Notes: a model not told the origin generated them from the letters alone. 64,000 bases of DNA from Flavobacterium sp. MK4S-17 (GCF_009848495.1 NZ_WWEP01000008.1:1-64000), one strand, 5' to 3'. Counted from the stretch's first letter, positions 39,822 to 48,951 are shown. A program made the numbers and translations.

Positions 39822-41966
39822 TTATTTCTTTTTGGCGTTTACAATCTTCATTTCCTTCACCAAATGGCCTGCCCCGGCATATTTATCAATGATAAACAGC
39901 ACGTAACGAATATCAACCATTATATTCCTGCAAATAGATGGGTCATAATATATATCACTCATCGTTCCTTCCCACACACGGTCAAAATTAAGGCCTATCA
40001 GGTTACCTTTTGCATCAATTGCAGGGCTGCCTGAATTACCGCCAGTGGTATGGTTTGTACCTATAAAGCATACAGGCATTTTTCCTTTTTCGCCATAGGG
40101 GCCAAAATCCTTTTTATTATACAGCTCAATAAGTTTTTGCGGAACGTCAAACTCATAATCTCCGGGCACATATTTTTCCATAACACCTTCAAGATAGGTT
40201 ACGGGCTCATAGTACACAGCATCGCGGGGCTCATATCCCTTTACTTTTCCGTAGGTTACACGCATAGTACTGTTGGCATCGGGGAAAATGCGGGCGTCTT
40301 CAGGACTAAGCTCCAGTATGGCTTTCATATAGGTGCGTTGTAGTGCTGCAATTTTGCTGTTTAGTTCTTCATAGCGTTCGCTAACCTTATTAATGTAGGC
40401 TTCGGTCATAGCTTTTACAAGGGTGTAGCCTTTGTCATTGTTCAGTTTTTCCATTACCGATTTTGCATCACCAGTCAGCAAGTCCTTAACCGCATCATAA
40501 CCGGTAAGTTTGGACTGGCTGTATATTTCCTGTGTGAGTGCCTTGAAATCTTTTCCTTTTACCTCTTCAGGCAGGAACTGCTGGGGCGATTTAGTGGCAT
40601 AAAGGGCAATAAGCTGCTCAAATATTTTTTCATCTACCTGCTTATTAAAGTCTTTATATACACTTTCCAACGATTGCAGGGTGTTGTTTCTCCTGTCGTT
40701 AAACGACTGCTCGCCGCGGGCATTATAAATCTGTTCAAGCTGGTAAAGCCTGTAGCCTATGGTAAGCAGTTCTGTATTGCGTAGCACAACCTCAATAAAA
40801 TAGTCACGGCTAAGGGTGTAGGGTTCAATCTCCTTATAGTATTTATCAAAATAGCTCAGCAGGCTGCCATATTCAGCCTGTTTGCCTGATTTGGCTACCT
40901 TTTGCATAAAATCTTTTTCCCAGGCTTTTTTAATGCCGATGGCATTGGTTTGCTTTAACCCCTGTGTTTCGCCTATCCATTTTTTCCAGTAGTTGGCAAT
41001 GCTTGCATATTTCGCGGCATACTGAATTTTGATGGCATTATCTTTCCTCATAAACTGGTCGGCTACCTTAAGGGCAGCATCACGCACTTCAATTTTGGCA
41101 GGGTTAAGCACATTTACAATCTGCTCTACAGCTACAGATGGCAAGTATTCCTGGGTACGGCCGGGATAACCGAATACAAGTGTAAAATCATTTTCTTTTA
41201 TGCCGCCAAGGGATATTGGGAAATAATGTTTTGGTGTGTAAGGCACATTATCCTTACTGTATTCTGCCGGGCGGTTGTTTTTATCGGCATAAATCCTGAA
41301 CAGTGAAAAATCGCCCGTATGGCGCGGCCAAACCCAGTTGTCGGTATCTGAACCGAATTTACCAATGGATGATGGCGGAGCACCTACAAGGCGTACATCT
41401 TTATACGTTTCGGTTACAAAAAGCATGTACTGGTTCCCTTCGTAAAACGTACGTATCTTGTTTTCCTGATAGCTTTCTTTGGGAAGTGAATTGGTAAGTC
41501 GTGCTATATTATCCTGTATCTTTTTCTGTTTGTCCTGTTCGTTGCTGATAAGGCTTACACCTTCCAGAACCTTTGCGGTTACATCTTCTATGCGCACAAT
41601 AAAGGTAACTTCCATATCAGGATTCGGCAATTCTTCCTCAAGGCTCATGGCCCAAAAGCCATCGGTAAGGTAGTCATGCTCTACGGTAGAGTGCGCCTGT
41701 ATTTCGCCATAGCCGCAGTGGTGGTTGGTAAGCAGCAGCCCTTTGGGTGAAATAACCTCTGAAGTACAGCCCCCGTTAAAATGCGGCACGGCATCTTTAA
41801 GGCTGGAATTATTGACATCATAAATATCGGAAGCCGACATTTTCATGCCCAGGCTCTTCATTTCCTTTTCGTTCATGCCCTTAAGCAGGGAAGGTATCCA
41901 CATGCCGCCCTGCTGTGCATAAGCAGGCAATACAAGCAGGAGTACCAGCAATCGTAGTATTCTCAT
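39822..41966 (-). CDS. S46-family dipeptidyl-peptidase, DPP11-like
   Basis: This 714-residue periplasmic serine peptidase has a signal peptide (about 1-18, ending AYAQ). The chymotrypsin-like triad is H83 (LLLTNHHCGYG), D219 (WPRHTGDFSLFR) and S645 (TGGNSGSPAID). S46 enzymes remove dipeptides from peptide N-termini. The specificity residue lies 18 positions after the serine: here it is Arg (R663 in LNFDRVWEG), as in DPP11, and not Gly as in DPP7. That predicts preference for Asp/Glu at the second position. It would help use peptides as nutrients. It is transcribed alone, diverging from the ATPase/STAS gene. Confidence 0.94.
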   Translation of the reverse strand: MRILRLLVLLLVLPAYAQQGGMWIPSLLKGMNEKEMKSLGMKMSASDIYDVNNSSLKDAVPHFNGGCTSEVISPKGLLLTNHHCGYGEIQAHSTVEHDYLTDGFWAMSLEEELPNPDMEVTFIVRIEDVTAKVLEGVSLISNEQDKQKKIQDNIARLTNSLPKESYQENKIRTFYEGNQYMLFVTETYKDVRLVGAPPSSIGKFGSDTDNWVWPRHTGDFSLFRIYADKNNRPAEYSKDNVPYTPKHYFPISLGGIKENDFTLVFGYPGRTQEYLPSVAVEQIVNVLNPAKIEVRDAALKVADQFMRKDNAIKIQYAAKYASIANYWKKWIGETQGLKQTNAIGIKKAWEKDFMQKVAKSGKQAEYGSLLSYFDKYYKEIEPYTLSRDYFIEVVLRNTELLTIGYRLYQLEQIYNARGEQSFNDRRNNTLQSLESVYKDFNKQVDEKIFEQLIALYATKSPQQFLPEEVKGKDFKALTQEIYSQSKLTGYDAVKDLLTGDAKSVMEKLNNDKGYTLVKAMTEAYINKVSERYEELNSKIAALQRTYMKAILELSPEDARIFPDANSTMRVTYGKVKGYEPRDAVYYEPVTYLEGVMEKYVPGDYEFDVPQKLIELYNKKDFGPYGEKGKMPVCFIGTNHTTGGNSGSPAIDAKGNLIGLNFDRVWEGTMSDIYYDPSICRNIMVDIRYVLFIIDKYAGAGHLVKEMKIVNAKKK

Positions 41967-42087
41967 GGTGTTGAATTATGTTAGTGGCTGCAAGATAGGA
42001 AATTTTACAGTGGAGTGAAAACAGGTAGTTTTACGTATTGTAAATTCTCTTAAAATTTTGTTAATTTAGAGTTCAATAGAATTTAAA

Positions 42088-43356
42088 ATGGTATTTAGAA
42101 CTTGTTATTATAGAAAAGAGAATCCTACTTTGTTTTTTGGAGATAAGGTTAATGCATATTGTGTGAAAGATTTTTGTTCAGCTATTGATAAATTTATAGA
42201 GGGGGGTCAAAAGAACTTAACAGTTGATTTTCAAAATGTAGTGAAAGCCTATCCAAATGGAATGCTTCCAGTTATAAGTACTCTAAATAGTTTAAGGAGG
42301 GATAGTATAAGAGTTTATATAAAATTGCCTAATCACGACGATACTCGAAAACTTTTTAGAAGTGTTAATTGGGCTCATTATTTATCTCCTGATCAATTCG
42401 AGAAATCTGAATCTGTGCATGATAGACATTTAGTTACTAGAAAATTTGAAACTCCTGAACAACAAAAAAATGTGGTTAATGACTTTATGGATGTGGTTCT
42501 TAGGAGTATGCCTATTCCAAAAGATGTTATTTCTGGTTTAGAGTGGTCAATTAATGAAATAACAGACAATGTATTAAATCACTCGGAGTCAAATGAAGGA
42601 GGATATATACAAGCAAGTACATATATCAGTACTCAAACTATTGCATTTGCAGTAGCAGATTCTGGAAGAGGGATTTTAAAATCGATGCAAGAAGGATTTC
42701 CTAATTTAAGAACAGATTTAGATGCAATAGGAGAAGCTATAAAGGCAGGTGTAACTAGAGATCCAAAGTTTGGACAAGGAAATGGATTAGCCGGTTCTTT
42801 AAGAGTTTCAACTTTAACAGGAGGTTCGTTTGATATAACAAGTGGTAGTGGAAGATTAATAGTGACTAATAATGAATCGACTAGAAAACGATTATATTCT
42901 GTTTATAAGGGAACTATTGTTTGTGGGCAGATAAAAGTTGATGAAAATTTCTCAATTTCAGAAGCATTGGATTTTGATGGGAAGGTTAAGTATATACCTT
43001 TGAATATAGTTGACTATAGATATGAGATGGATGAAAAAGATTGTCTTTTATTAAAAATGGCTGAAGAAACTACAGGGTTTGGTTCGAGAAGGTCAGGTTA
43101 TCAAATTCGTACAAAAGTTAAAAATTTATTGAATTCAAAGTTTGGTTATCCTATAATAATTGATTGGAGTGGTGTACCTGTTATATCAAGTAGTTTTGCA
43201 GATGAAATTATAGGAAAATTGTTTTTAGAAATGGGTGCAATGTCATTTTCTTCATTAGTAAAAAATATATCAATGGAAGATTTAGTTAGAGGTCTTTTGG
43301 ACAAAGCTGTTGCACAAAGATTAACACAAGCAGAAGATGAAGAAGTAAACATTTAA
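42088..43356 (+). CDS. GHKL-ATPase with STAS-like (DUF4325-type) domain, foreign composition
   Basis: This 422-residue cytoplasmic protein has no signal or membrane segment. Residues about 125-260 are a histidine-kinase-like/GHKL ATPase: N-box NEITDNVLNH (E157, N161, H165), G1 motif DSGRG (191-195) and G2 motif GQGNGL (229-234). No phospho-acceptor His domain is visible. Residues about 328-400 resemble the STAS-like DUF4325 domain (IIIDWSGVPVISSSFADEI), and residues about 15-100 may form another STAS-like domain (LTVDFQNVVKAYPNGMLPV). This recalls an anti-sigma kinase joined to anti-anti-sigma-like parts. Codons favour TTA, AAT and GAT far more than the neighbours; two 60-base lines I counted had about one-third G+C. 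Its stop is 9 bases before the crp-like ATG. The function is unknown. Confidence 0.8.
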   Translation: MVFRTCYYRKENPTLFFGDKVNAYCVKDFCSAIDKFIEGGQKNLTVDFQNVVKAYPNGMLPVISTLNSLRRDSIRVYIKLPNHDDTRKLFRSVNWAHYLSPDQFEKSESVHDRHLVTRKFETPEQQKNVVNDFMDVVLRSMPIPKDVISGLEWSINEITDNVLNHSESNEGGYIQASTYISTQTIAFAVADSGRGILKSMQEGFPNLRTDLDAIGEAIKAGVTRDPKFGQGNGLAGSLRVSTLTGGSFDITSGSGRLIVTNNESTRKRLYSVYKGTIVCGQIKVDENFSISEALDFDGKVKYIPLNIVDYRYEMDEKDCLLLKMAEETTGFGSRRSGYQIRTKVKNLLNSKFGYPIIIDWSGVPVISSSFADEIIGKLFLEMGAMSFSSLVKNISMEDLVRGLLDKAVAQRLTQAEDEEVNI

Positions 43357-43365
43357 TAATAATTT

Positions 43366-43938
43366 ATGTTTTCCGAAATCCTAACCCACATGCGCAAGCA
43401 TATAAGCCTAAATGCCGAGGAAGAAGAACTACTAACTCGTACCCTGGAGCTGCGTGATGTAAAAAAGAAAGGGCATTTGCTGCGGGCGGGTGAGGTGTGC
43501 CGGGAAAACTATTTTATAGTACAGGGTTGTTTCCGCCTGTACCTTATAACCGATAAAGGGACTGAACAGGTAATACAGTTCGGGATTGAAAACTGGTGGA
43601 TAACCGAGTATTTCAGCCTTAAAACAGGAGAACCTTCCAATTTTTATATACAAGCCATAGAAAATTCGCAGGTAGTGGTTTTAAAACGCAAAGATGAGGA
43701 AAGCCTTTTTGCACAACTGCCGCAACTGGAAAAATATTTCAGGCTGGTGCTGGAAAAAGCCTATGCTGCACAGCTAAACCGCATACACTACATTTTTAAC
43801 CTGACCGGCGAGGAACAATACAAGATGATGCGCGACAAATATCCTGAATTTGTGCAGCGCGTGCCCCAGTATATGCTGGCCACTTTTTTAGGGATAACCC
43901 CTGAATTTTTGAGTATGCTCCGCGCCAGGAAAGACTGA
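43366..43938 (+). CDS. Crp/Fnr-family transcription regulator
   Basis: The 190-residue protein has an N-terminal cyclic-nucleotide-binding-like beta roll (about 20-115, KKGHLLRAGEVCRENYFIVQGCFRLYL). A dimer helix (about 120-140) and a short C-terminal helix-turn-helix follow (VPQYMLATFLGITPEFLSMLRARK, about 165-190). No Fnr cysteine set is visible, and the cAMP-binding residues look unconserved, so the signal is unknown. It probably controls the AhpD-like gene 83 bases downstream (inference). Its codon use is like the rest of the genome, unlike the gene just before it. Confidence 0.9.
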   Translation: MFSEILTHMRKHISLNAEEEELLTRTLELRDVKKKGHLLRAGEVCRENYFIVQGCFRLYLITDKGTEQVIQFGIENWWITEYFSLKTGEPSNFYIQAIENSQVVVLKRKDEESLFAQLPQLEKYFRLVLEKAYAAQLNRIHYIFNLTGEEQYKMMRDKYPEFVQRVPQYMLATFLGITPEFLSMLRARKD

Positions 43939-44021
43939 TTGCCATTTCTTAAACTACTTTAAGTTTTTTGCGATGTGCATGGCGGAAATTTGCCATGTAA
44001 TAATAACAAAAAACAAGTAGT

Positions 44022-44459
44022 ATGAAAACAAGATTTAAACTTTATGACGCTGATCCGGAAGCATGGAAAGCCATGATAAACTGGGAAAAATACTTTGAAG
44101 GTGCAGAAATTACAAAAGCCCACAGGGAACTTATTAAAATAAGGGCTTCGCAAATTAACGGCTGTGCTTTTTGCCTAAATATGCATACCAAAGATGCACG
44201 TAAAAACGGCGAAACCGAACAGCGCATTTATACCTTAAGTGCATGGCGCGACACTACATTTTTTACTGATGAGGAAAAAGCCATTTTGGCAATGACCGAA
44301 GCCGTGACTGATATTACCCATAACCACGTTCCGGATGCGGTGTATGAAAATGCGGTAAACCTGCTGGGTGAAAAATATACGGCACAGGTTTTAATGGCTA
44401 TTATATCCATAAACGCCTGGAACAGGATAGCCATAACTACAGGCTTAATGCCGGAATAA
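44022..44459 (+). CDS. AhpD-like carboxymuconolactone-decarboxylase-family protein
   Basis: The 145-residue protein has the AhpD core motif: a CxxC pair with a following His (GCAFCLNMHTKDARKNGE, about 47-65) and the second half helix AILAMTEAVTDI. Such proteins act as thiol-based peroxidase reductants or as detoxifying small proteins. The pair Crp-regulator plus AhpD-like protein is common in Bacteroidota, from memory. The start (MKTRFKLYDADPEAWKAM) fits the family. Confidence 0.88.
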   Translation: MKTRFKLYDADPEAWKAMINWEKYFEGAEITKAHRELIKIRASQINGCAFCLNMHTKDARKNGETEQRIYTLSAWRDTTFFTDEEKAILAMTEAVTDITHNHVPDAVYENAVNLLGEKYTAQVLMAIISINAWNRIAITTGLMPE

Positions 44460-44545
44460 GTAAAGAAACTCCCATTCTGAACAGCCGATAAGTTTAATAA
44501 AACCTATTGGCTTTTCAGCATGGTCGTATTGTGTTGTCTCATTGT

Positions 44546-44998
44546 TTAACTGATAGTACTTTTCATCAGCTTCCGGTTATGCACTGTAAAGTTTTTTGAG
44601 GCATACAGCTTTTGTGCTATTTCGTTGTGCCCTTCCACCTCAAGGTAAATAACCCTAACCGAATGTATTTTTGCCTGCCGGTGTATAAAGTCAAGTACTT
44701 TTTTACCAAGCCCATTACCCCGTGCCTGCGGTATAATAAATAATTCGTCCAGAAAGGCTATCCTGCCCTTATACTCAAAACTGAAAATAAAGGTTAATAT
44801 TACATAGCCCACAGGTTCACCTTCAAAATAAATAAGCCAGCTTTTCCCTAAACTGTCATTTTCAACAAACTCTATAAACAGGTTTTTGGCTGTGGCCCTA
44901 TCCATAGGATAATTGTCAATGGCATAAAAATCATGCATCATGCTCACCGCAATATCTATATCCTTAACTGTTATAGGCTTAAATGTTATTTCCTGCAT
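44546..44998 (-). CDS. GNAT-family N-acetyltransferase
   Basis: This 150-residue protein has the acetyl-CoA-binding pattern PQARGNGLGKKVLDFIHRQA (motif A) and a preceding beta strand (IAFLDELFIIP), so it should transfer an acetyl group from acetyl-CoA. The acceptor is unknown. Its start overlaps the end of waaA by 20 bases, which indicates translational coupling with that gene. The 86 bases beyond its 3' end, toward the AhpD-like gene, hold no clear terminator. Confidence 0.9.
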   Translation of the reverse strand: MQEITFKPITVKDIDIAVSMMHDFYAIDNYPMDRATAKNLFIEFVENDSLGKSWLIYFEGEPVGYVILTFIFSFEYKGRIAFLDELFIIPQARGNGLGKKVLDFIHRQAKIHSVRVIYLEVEGHNEIAQKLYASKNFTVHNRKLMKSTIS

Positions 44999-46241
44999 CG
45001 GCTTTAACCTTTTTAATTATTATGCTTACCGCGCCACGGTTGCTGTTTACAAACGTTTCGGCAATATGCCCTGCCTCTTCACGGTAAGCTGGGTTGTGCA
45101 GTAATTTCATTAATGCTTCTTCCAGTGCGTAGCCATTATGCACCGCTATACACCCGCCTGCTTTTACCAGTGCAACGGCTTCAGGGAATTTTTGGTGGTT
45201 AGGCCCTATAACCACCGGCACACCAAAAGCGGCTGGCTCTAAGATATTATGCAGGCCGGCAGTGCCAAACCCACCGCCTACATAAGCTGCACTGGCATAG
45301 CTGTATATCTTGCCCAATATGCCTATGGTATCTATAATAAAAGTATTATAAGGGGCGAGGTCTTTCCCATTCTTTTCAGAGAATAAAATTGTTTTGCCCG
45401 AAGTAATACTGGCTTTTAGGGAATCAATATGGGGTTTGTCAACAGTATGCGGAGCAATTATAAATTTCGCATCGTTGTTATGCCTTATGGCACTATTAAT
45501 AAAATTTACAAAGAGGCTTTCATCCTTTGGCCACGAACTGCCGAATACAAATGTGGTTTTCCCGTTTATAAATTCATCTATAAAAGGCAGTCGGTTATCA
45601 CGTTCCAGTATTTCACTAACACGGTCATAACGGGTGTCGCCACTCACACTCACATTGTTAAAACCTATACTATGCAATAGTTTTTTGGAACTTTCATACT
45701 GCACAAAAAAATGGGTAAAAACCTTGAGGGCATCTCTGTAAAAGCCGCCATACCATTTAAAAAACACCTGCTTTTCCCTAAAAAGCCCTGATATAAGGTA
45801 AACCTTTGCACCTGAATTTTTTAAGACGTTAAGGTAATTGGGCCAAAATTCATACTTAATAAAAAATACTGTTTCAGGATGTACAAGCTCAAGGAATTTT
45901 TTTGCGTTGGCTTTGGTGTCCAGTGGCAGGTAAACCACCACGTCGGCAGCATTGGTGTTTTTTCGTATTTCATATCCCGAAGGGGAAAAAAATGTGAGGA
46001 TGATTTTATGCTGTGGGTATAAAAGCCTTATTTTTTCCATAACAGGCAGCCCTTGCTCGTATTCGCCTAATGATGCCGCATGAAACCAAATGGTTTTGTC
46101 GGCAGGGCTTATTCTTTCTTTCAGCGTTTTAAAAACTGTTTTCCTGCCTTCCATAAATAATTTCATTTTTGGGCTGAAAAATGCAGCTATTTTTAAAACA
46201 GGAAATGCCAGGTATGTAAACAGGTTGTAAAGAAAAAGCAT
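44979..46241 (-). CDS. waaA: 3-deoxy-D-manno-octulosonic acid (Kdo) transferase
   Basis: WaaA (KdtA) adds Kdo to lipid A in the inner membrane. The 420-residue protein has an N-terminal membrane helix (about 3-22). The catalytic glutamate is E60 in FHAASLGEYEQG, the same position I recall for E. coli. The donor-binding regions VFGSSWPKDE and GGGFGTAGLHNILEPAAFG are present. It shows that the organism makes Kdo-containing lipopolysaccharide. The divergent neighbours are sugar-metabolism genes. Confidence 0.95.
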   Translation of the reverse strand: MLFLYNLFTYLAFPVLKIAAFFSPKMKLFMEGRKTVFKTLKERISPADKTIWFHAASLGEYEQGLPVMEKIRLLYPQHKIILTFFSPSGYEIRKNTNAADVVVYLPLDTKANAKKFLELVHPETVFFIKYEFWPNYLNVLKNSGAKVYLISGLFREKQVFFKWYGGFYRDALKVFTHFFVQYESSKKLLHSIGFNNVSVSGDTRYDRVSEILERDNRLPFIDEFINGKTTFVFGSSWPKDESLFVNFINSAIRHNNDAKFIIAPHTVDKPHIDSLKASITSGKTILFSEKNGKDLAPYNTFIIDTIGILGKIYSYASAAYVGGGFGTAGLHNILEPAAFGVPVVIGPNHQKFPEAVALVKAGGCIAVHNGYALEEALMKLLHNPAYREEAGHIAETFVNSNRGAVSIIIKKVKADAGNNI

Positions 46242-46287
46242 ATTGTAAGTATTGAACTGCTAAATTACGTACTTTATATTATTTTCA

Positions 46288-46319
46288 TTGGCAGGCACAC
46301 ATATAAATTAGTAGCTTTG
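46288..46319 (+). promoter_or_regulatory. Promoter of the DegT-galE unit
   Basis: TTG (46288-46290) and TAGCTTTG (46312-46319), 21 bases apart, fit the Bacteroidota consensus. The ATG follows at 46341. Confidence 0.7.
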
Positions 46320-46340
46320 TGATGGCTTAAATTAAAGCAT

Positions 46341-47474
46341 ATGAAAAAAATACAAATGGTTGACTTAAAGGGTCAATATGATAAAATAAAAGATACGGTT
46401 AATGCTTCCATACAGGAAGTGCTGGATACTACGGCTTATATCAACGGGCCTGAAGTTCAGAAATTTCAGAAAGGACTTGAAGATTACCTGGGCGTGAAAC
46501 ACGTTATACCGTGTGCCAATGGTACAGATGCTTTACAGATTGCCATGATGGGGCTGGATTTAAAGCCGGGCGATGAAATTATAACAGCCGATTTTACTTT
46601 TGCAGCAACAGTTGAGGTAATTGCACTTTTACAGCTTACGCCTGTTCTGGTAGATGTTAACCCCGATACTTTTAACATATCAATAGAGGCAATAAGAAAG
46701 GCTATAACACCCAAAACAAAAGCTATAGTGCCTGTACACTTGTTTGGCCAGGCTGCCGATATGGAAGCTATAATGGCTATTGCAAAAGAACATAACCTGT
46801 ATGTAATTGAGGATAATGCACAGGCTATTGGTGCCAATTATAAATATGCCGATGGCTCAAAAAAGAAAGCCGGTGTTATAGGGCATGTAGCTTCTACATC
46901 ATTCTTCCCTTCAAAAAATTTAGGCTGCTATGGCGATGGCGGTGCAATTTTTACCAATGACGATGAACTTGCACATAAATTAAGAGGGATTGTTAATCAC
47001 GGTATGTATGTGCGCTACCACCACGATGTTGTGGGGGTAAACTCCAGGCTGGACAGCGTTCAGGCGGCAGTGCTTAATGCTAAGCTGCCACTTTTAGACA
47101 GTTATAACAAAGCAAGGCGTGAAGCAGCAGAAAAATATAACAAAGCTTTTGCAGGCCATGCGGATATAATTACACCTGTAGTTAAGGGGGATGCTGACAG
47201 CCACGTTTTTCACCAATATACTTTAAGGGTTTTAAATGCTGACAGGAATGCTTTAATGCAGCACCTGTTAGATAGAGGAATTCCATGTGCTATATATTAC
47301 CCAATACCATTGCACAGCCAAAAGGCTTATGCTGACAGCAGGTATAATGAAAATGATTTTGTGGTTACTAACCAATTGGTAAAGGAAGTAATAGCATTGC
47401 CGATGCATACTGAACTTGATGATGAGCAGATAAAATATATAACCGATACCATTCTTGAATTTTTAAGTGTTTAA
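46341..47474 (+). CDS. DegT/DnrJ/EryC1-family sugar aminotransferase
   Basis: This PLP-dependent enzyme of 377 residues installs an amino group on a nucleotide-linked keto sugar. The PLP lysine is K192 in TSFFPSKNLGCYGDGGA. The cofactor-contacting VIEDNAQAIGA and HVFHQYTLRV segments are also present. The SKNLGCYGDGGA form resembles WlbE/WbpE-type aminotransferases that act on UDP-sugars; the exact sugar is not provable. With galE 27 bases downstream it forms a surface-polysaccharide precursor unit. Confidence 0.9.
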   Translation: MKKIQMVDLKGQYDKIKDTVNASIQEVLDTTAYINGPEVQKFQKGLEDYLGVKHVIPCANGTDALQIAMMGLDLKPGDEIITADFTFAATVEVIALLQLTPVLVDVNPDTFNISIEAIRKAITPKTKAIVPVHLFGQAADMEAIMAIAKEHNLYVIEDNAQAIGANYKYADGSKKKAGVIGHVASTSFFPSKNLGCYGDGGAIFTNDDELAHKLRGIVNHGMYVRYHHDVVGVNSRLDSVQAAVLNAKLPLLDSYNKARREAAEKYNKAFAGHADIITPVVKGDADSHVFHQYTLRVLNADRNALMQHLLDRGIPCAIYYPIPLHSQKAYADSRYNENDFVVTNQLVKEVIALPMHTELDDEQIKYITDTILEFLSV

Positions 47475-47501
47475 CCAATAAATTAACAAAAACCCCCTCT
47501 A

Positions 47502-48518
47502 ATGAAAATACTTGTAACAGGCGGCCTTGGCTTTATAGGATCGCACACGGTGGTTGAATTGCAAAATGAAGGTTTTGATGTAGTTATTGCAGATGATCTT
47601 TCCAATTCTTCAATCAACGTGCTGGATGGCATTACAGCCATAACGGGAAAAAAGCCGGAGTTTGAACAGATTGATTTGCGTGATAAGAAAGCCGTTCAGG
47701 ATTTTTTTAAAAAGCATGATAATGTTAGTGGCGTTATCCATTTTGCTGCATCAAAAGCGGTAGGAGAAAGTGTTGAAAACCCGTTGTTGTATTATGAAAA
47801 TAATATTGGCGTACTGGTTTACCTGTTGCAGGAGCTTCAAAAAAAGGAGGAGTCCTATTTTATATTCAGTTCATCCTGTACGGTTTACGGACAAGCGGAA
47901 AAAATGCCCATTACAGAAGATGCGCCTGTACAGGCAGCAATGTCGCCTTATGGCAATACCAAGCAGATAGGGGAAGAGATTATAAGGGACACTGCCGGTG
48001 TTACAGGTATAAATGCTATACTGCTGCGTTATTTCAATCCGGTTGGGGCACATGCTTCAGCTCATATAGGGGAGTTACCTATTGGTGTACCACAAAATTT
48101 GGTGCCTTTCATCACTCAAACCGCAATAGGTTTAAGGGAACAGCTTTCAGTTTTCGGAGATGATTATCCTACACCTGACGGTACCTGTATCCGTGACTAC
48201 ATACATGTAGTAGATTTGGCCAAAGCGCATGTTACCGCACTTAAAAGGCTTATTGAAAAGAAAAATAAAGAAAAAGTTGAGGTATTTAACTTGGGTACCG
48301 GTAAGGGTAACTCTGTTTTAGAAGTTATAAACACTTTTGAAAAGGTAAGCGGAAAAAAATTGAATTATAAAATTGTAGACAGGAGGGCAGGAGATATTAC
48401 CGAAGCTTATGCCGATACCAGGAAAGCGAATGATGTGCTGGGCTGGAAAGCTGAGCTGGCGCTGGATGATGCTTTATCTTCAGCCTGGAAATGGGAACAG
48501 AAAATAAGAAATAAATAA
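47502..48518 (+). CDS. galE: UDP-glucose 4-epimerase
   Basis: GalE interconverts UDP-glucose and UDP-galactose. The 338-residue short-chain dehydrogenase-type protein has the NAD-binding TGGLGFIGSH (6-15), the Ser in FSSSCTVYG (about 123-125) and the YxxxK pair Y150/K154 in SPYGNTK. The length and the RRAGD near the C-terminus match GalE. It could also act on UDP-GlcNAc; the substrate gate residue cannot be judged. It is 27 bases after the aminotransferase and 1 base before a small membrane-protein gene. Confidence 0.94.
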   Translation: MKILVTGGLGFIGSHTVVELQNEGFDVVIADDLSNSSINVLDGITAITGKKPEFEQIDLRDKKAVQDFFKKHDNVSGVIHFAASKAVGESVENPLLYYENNIGVLVYLLQELQKKEESYFIFSSSCTVYGQAEKMPITEDAPVQAAMSPYGNTKQIGEEIIRDTAGVTGINAILLRYFNPVGAHASAHIGELPIGVPQNLVPFITQTAIGLREQLSVFGDDYPTPDGTCIRDYIHVVDLAKAHVTALKRLIEKKNKEKVEVFNLGTGKGNSVLEVINTFEKVSGKKLNYKIVDRRAGDITEAYADTRKANDVLGWKAELALDDALSSAWKWEQKIRNK

Positions 48519-48519
48519 A

Positions 48520-48750
48520 ATGGCAAGAGGTACTTTTTTTAAGAACATTACATTAAAGAAGGCTGCTATCATGACGGGGCTTTATATTCTTGGCGGAACT
48601 CTCATACTGATGGCAATGACTGATATGTTTACACAGTTCAAATTTCAAAAAGAATACAGTTTCCTGCTTATAATATTAGTTGCCGATACTATTTTAATAG
48701 GGTGGATGTGGTATAGGTACCTGAAGAATAAAAAAGAGGGGCTTAATTAA
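48520..48750 (+). CDS. Small two-helix membrane protein
   Basis: The 76-residue frame starts 1 base after the galE stop. It has two hydrophobic segments (about 14-32 and 45-63) between basic ends. It is almost surely translated with galE. No family is recognised, and no function is assigned. The final codons lie within a perfect terminator palindrome (48731-48762). Confidence 0.75.
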   Translation: MARGTFFKNITLKKAAIMTGLYILGGTLILMAMTDMFTQFKFQKEYSFLLIILVADTILIGWMWYRYLKNKKEGLN

Positions 48751-48762
48751 GCCCCTCTTTTT
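48731..48762. terminator. Perfect 32-base palindromic terminator
   Basis: A 16-base arm (AAAAAGAGGGGCTTAA) is followed directly by its exact complement, with T-runs on both strands. It serves the two convergent units and also encodes the C-terminus of the small membrane protein. Confidence 0.92.
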
Positions 48763-48763
48763 A

Positions 48764-48949
48764 TCAGAAATTGAATTGTTCTTTACAGATATGTCGTTTT
48801 TCAATCACATCATTACCCTCTGCATCTTTATATTTCACTGTAATATCATTGCATTCTTTATGGTCATTTGCATGCTTAATAAAAATAAGATTTACAAATG
48901 CAGCCGCAATTATTATACCTAATAAAATAAGTCCCTTTTTCCGTTTCAT
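48764..48949 (-). CDS. Small membrane-anchored or secreted protein
   Basis: The 61-residue frame begins with a basic end and a hydrophobic segment (about 6-23), then a polar domain with two cysteines (ECNDITVKY...HICKEQ) that could form a disulfide. No family is recognised. It starts 2 bases from the end of fabD, so it is probably the last gene of that minus-strand unit. Confidence 0.7.
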   Translation of the reverse strand: MKRKKGLILLGIIIAAAFVNLIFIKHANDHKECNDITVKYKDAEGNDVIEKRHICKEQFNF

Positions 48950-48951
48950 AA

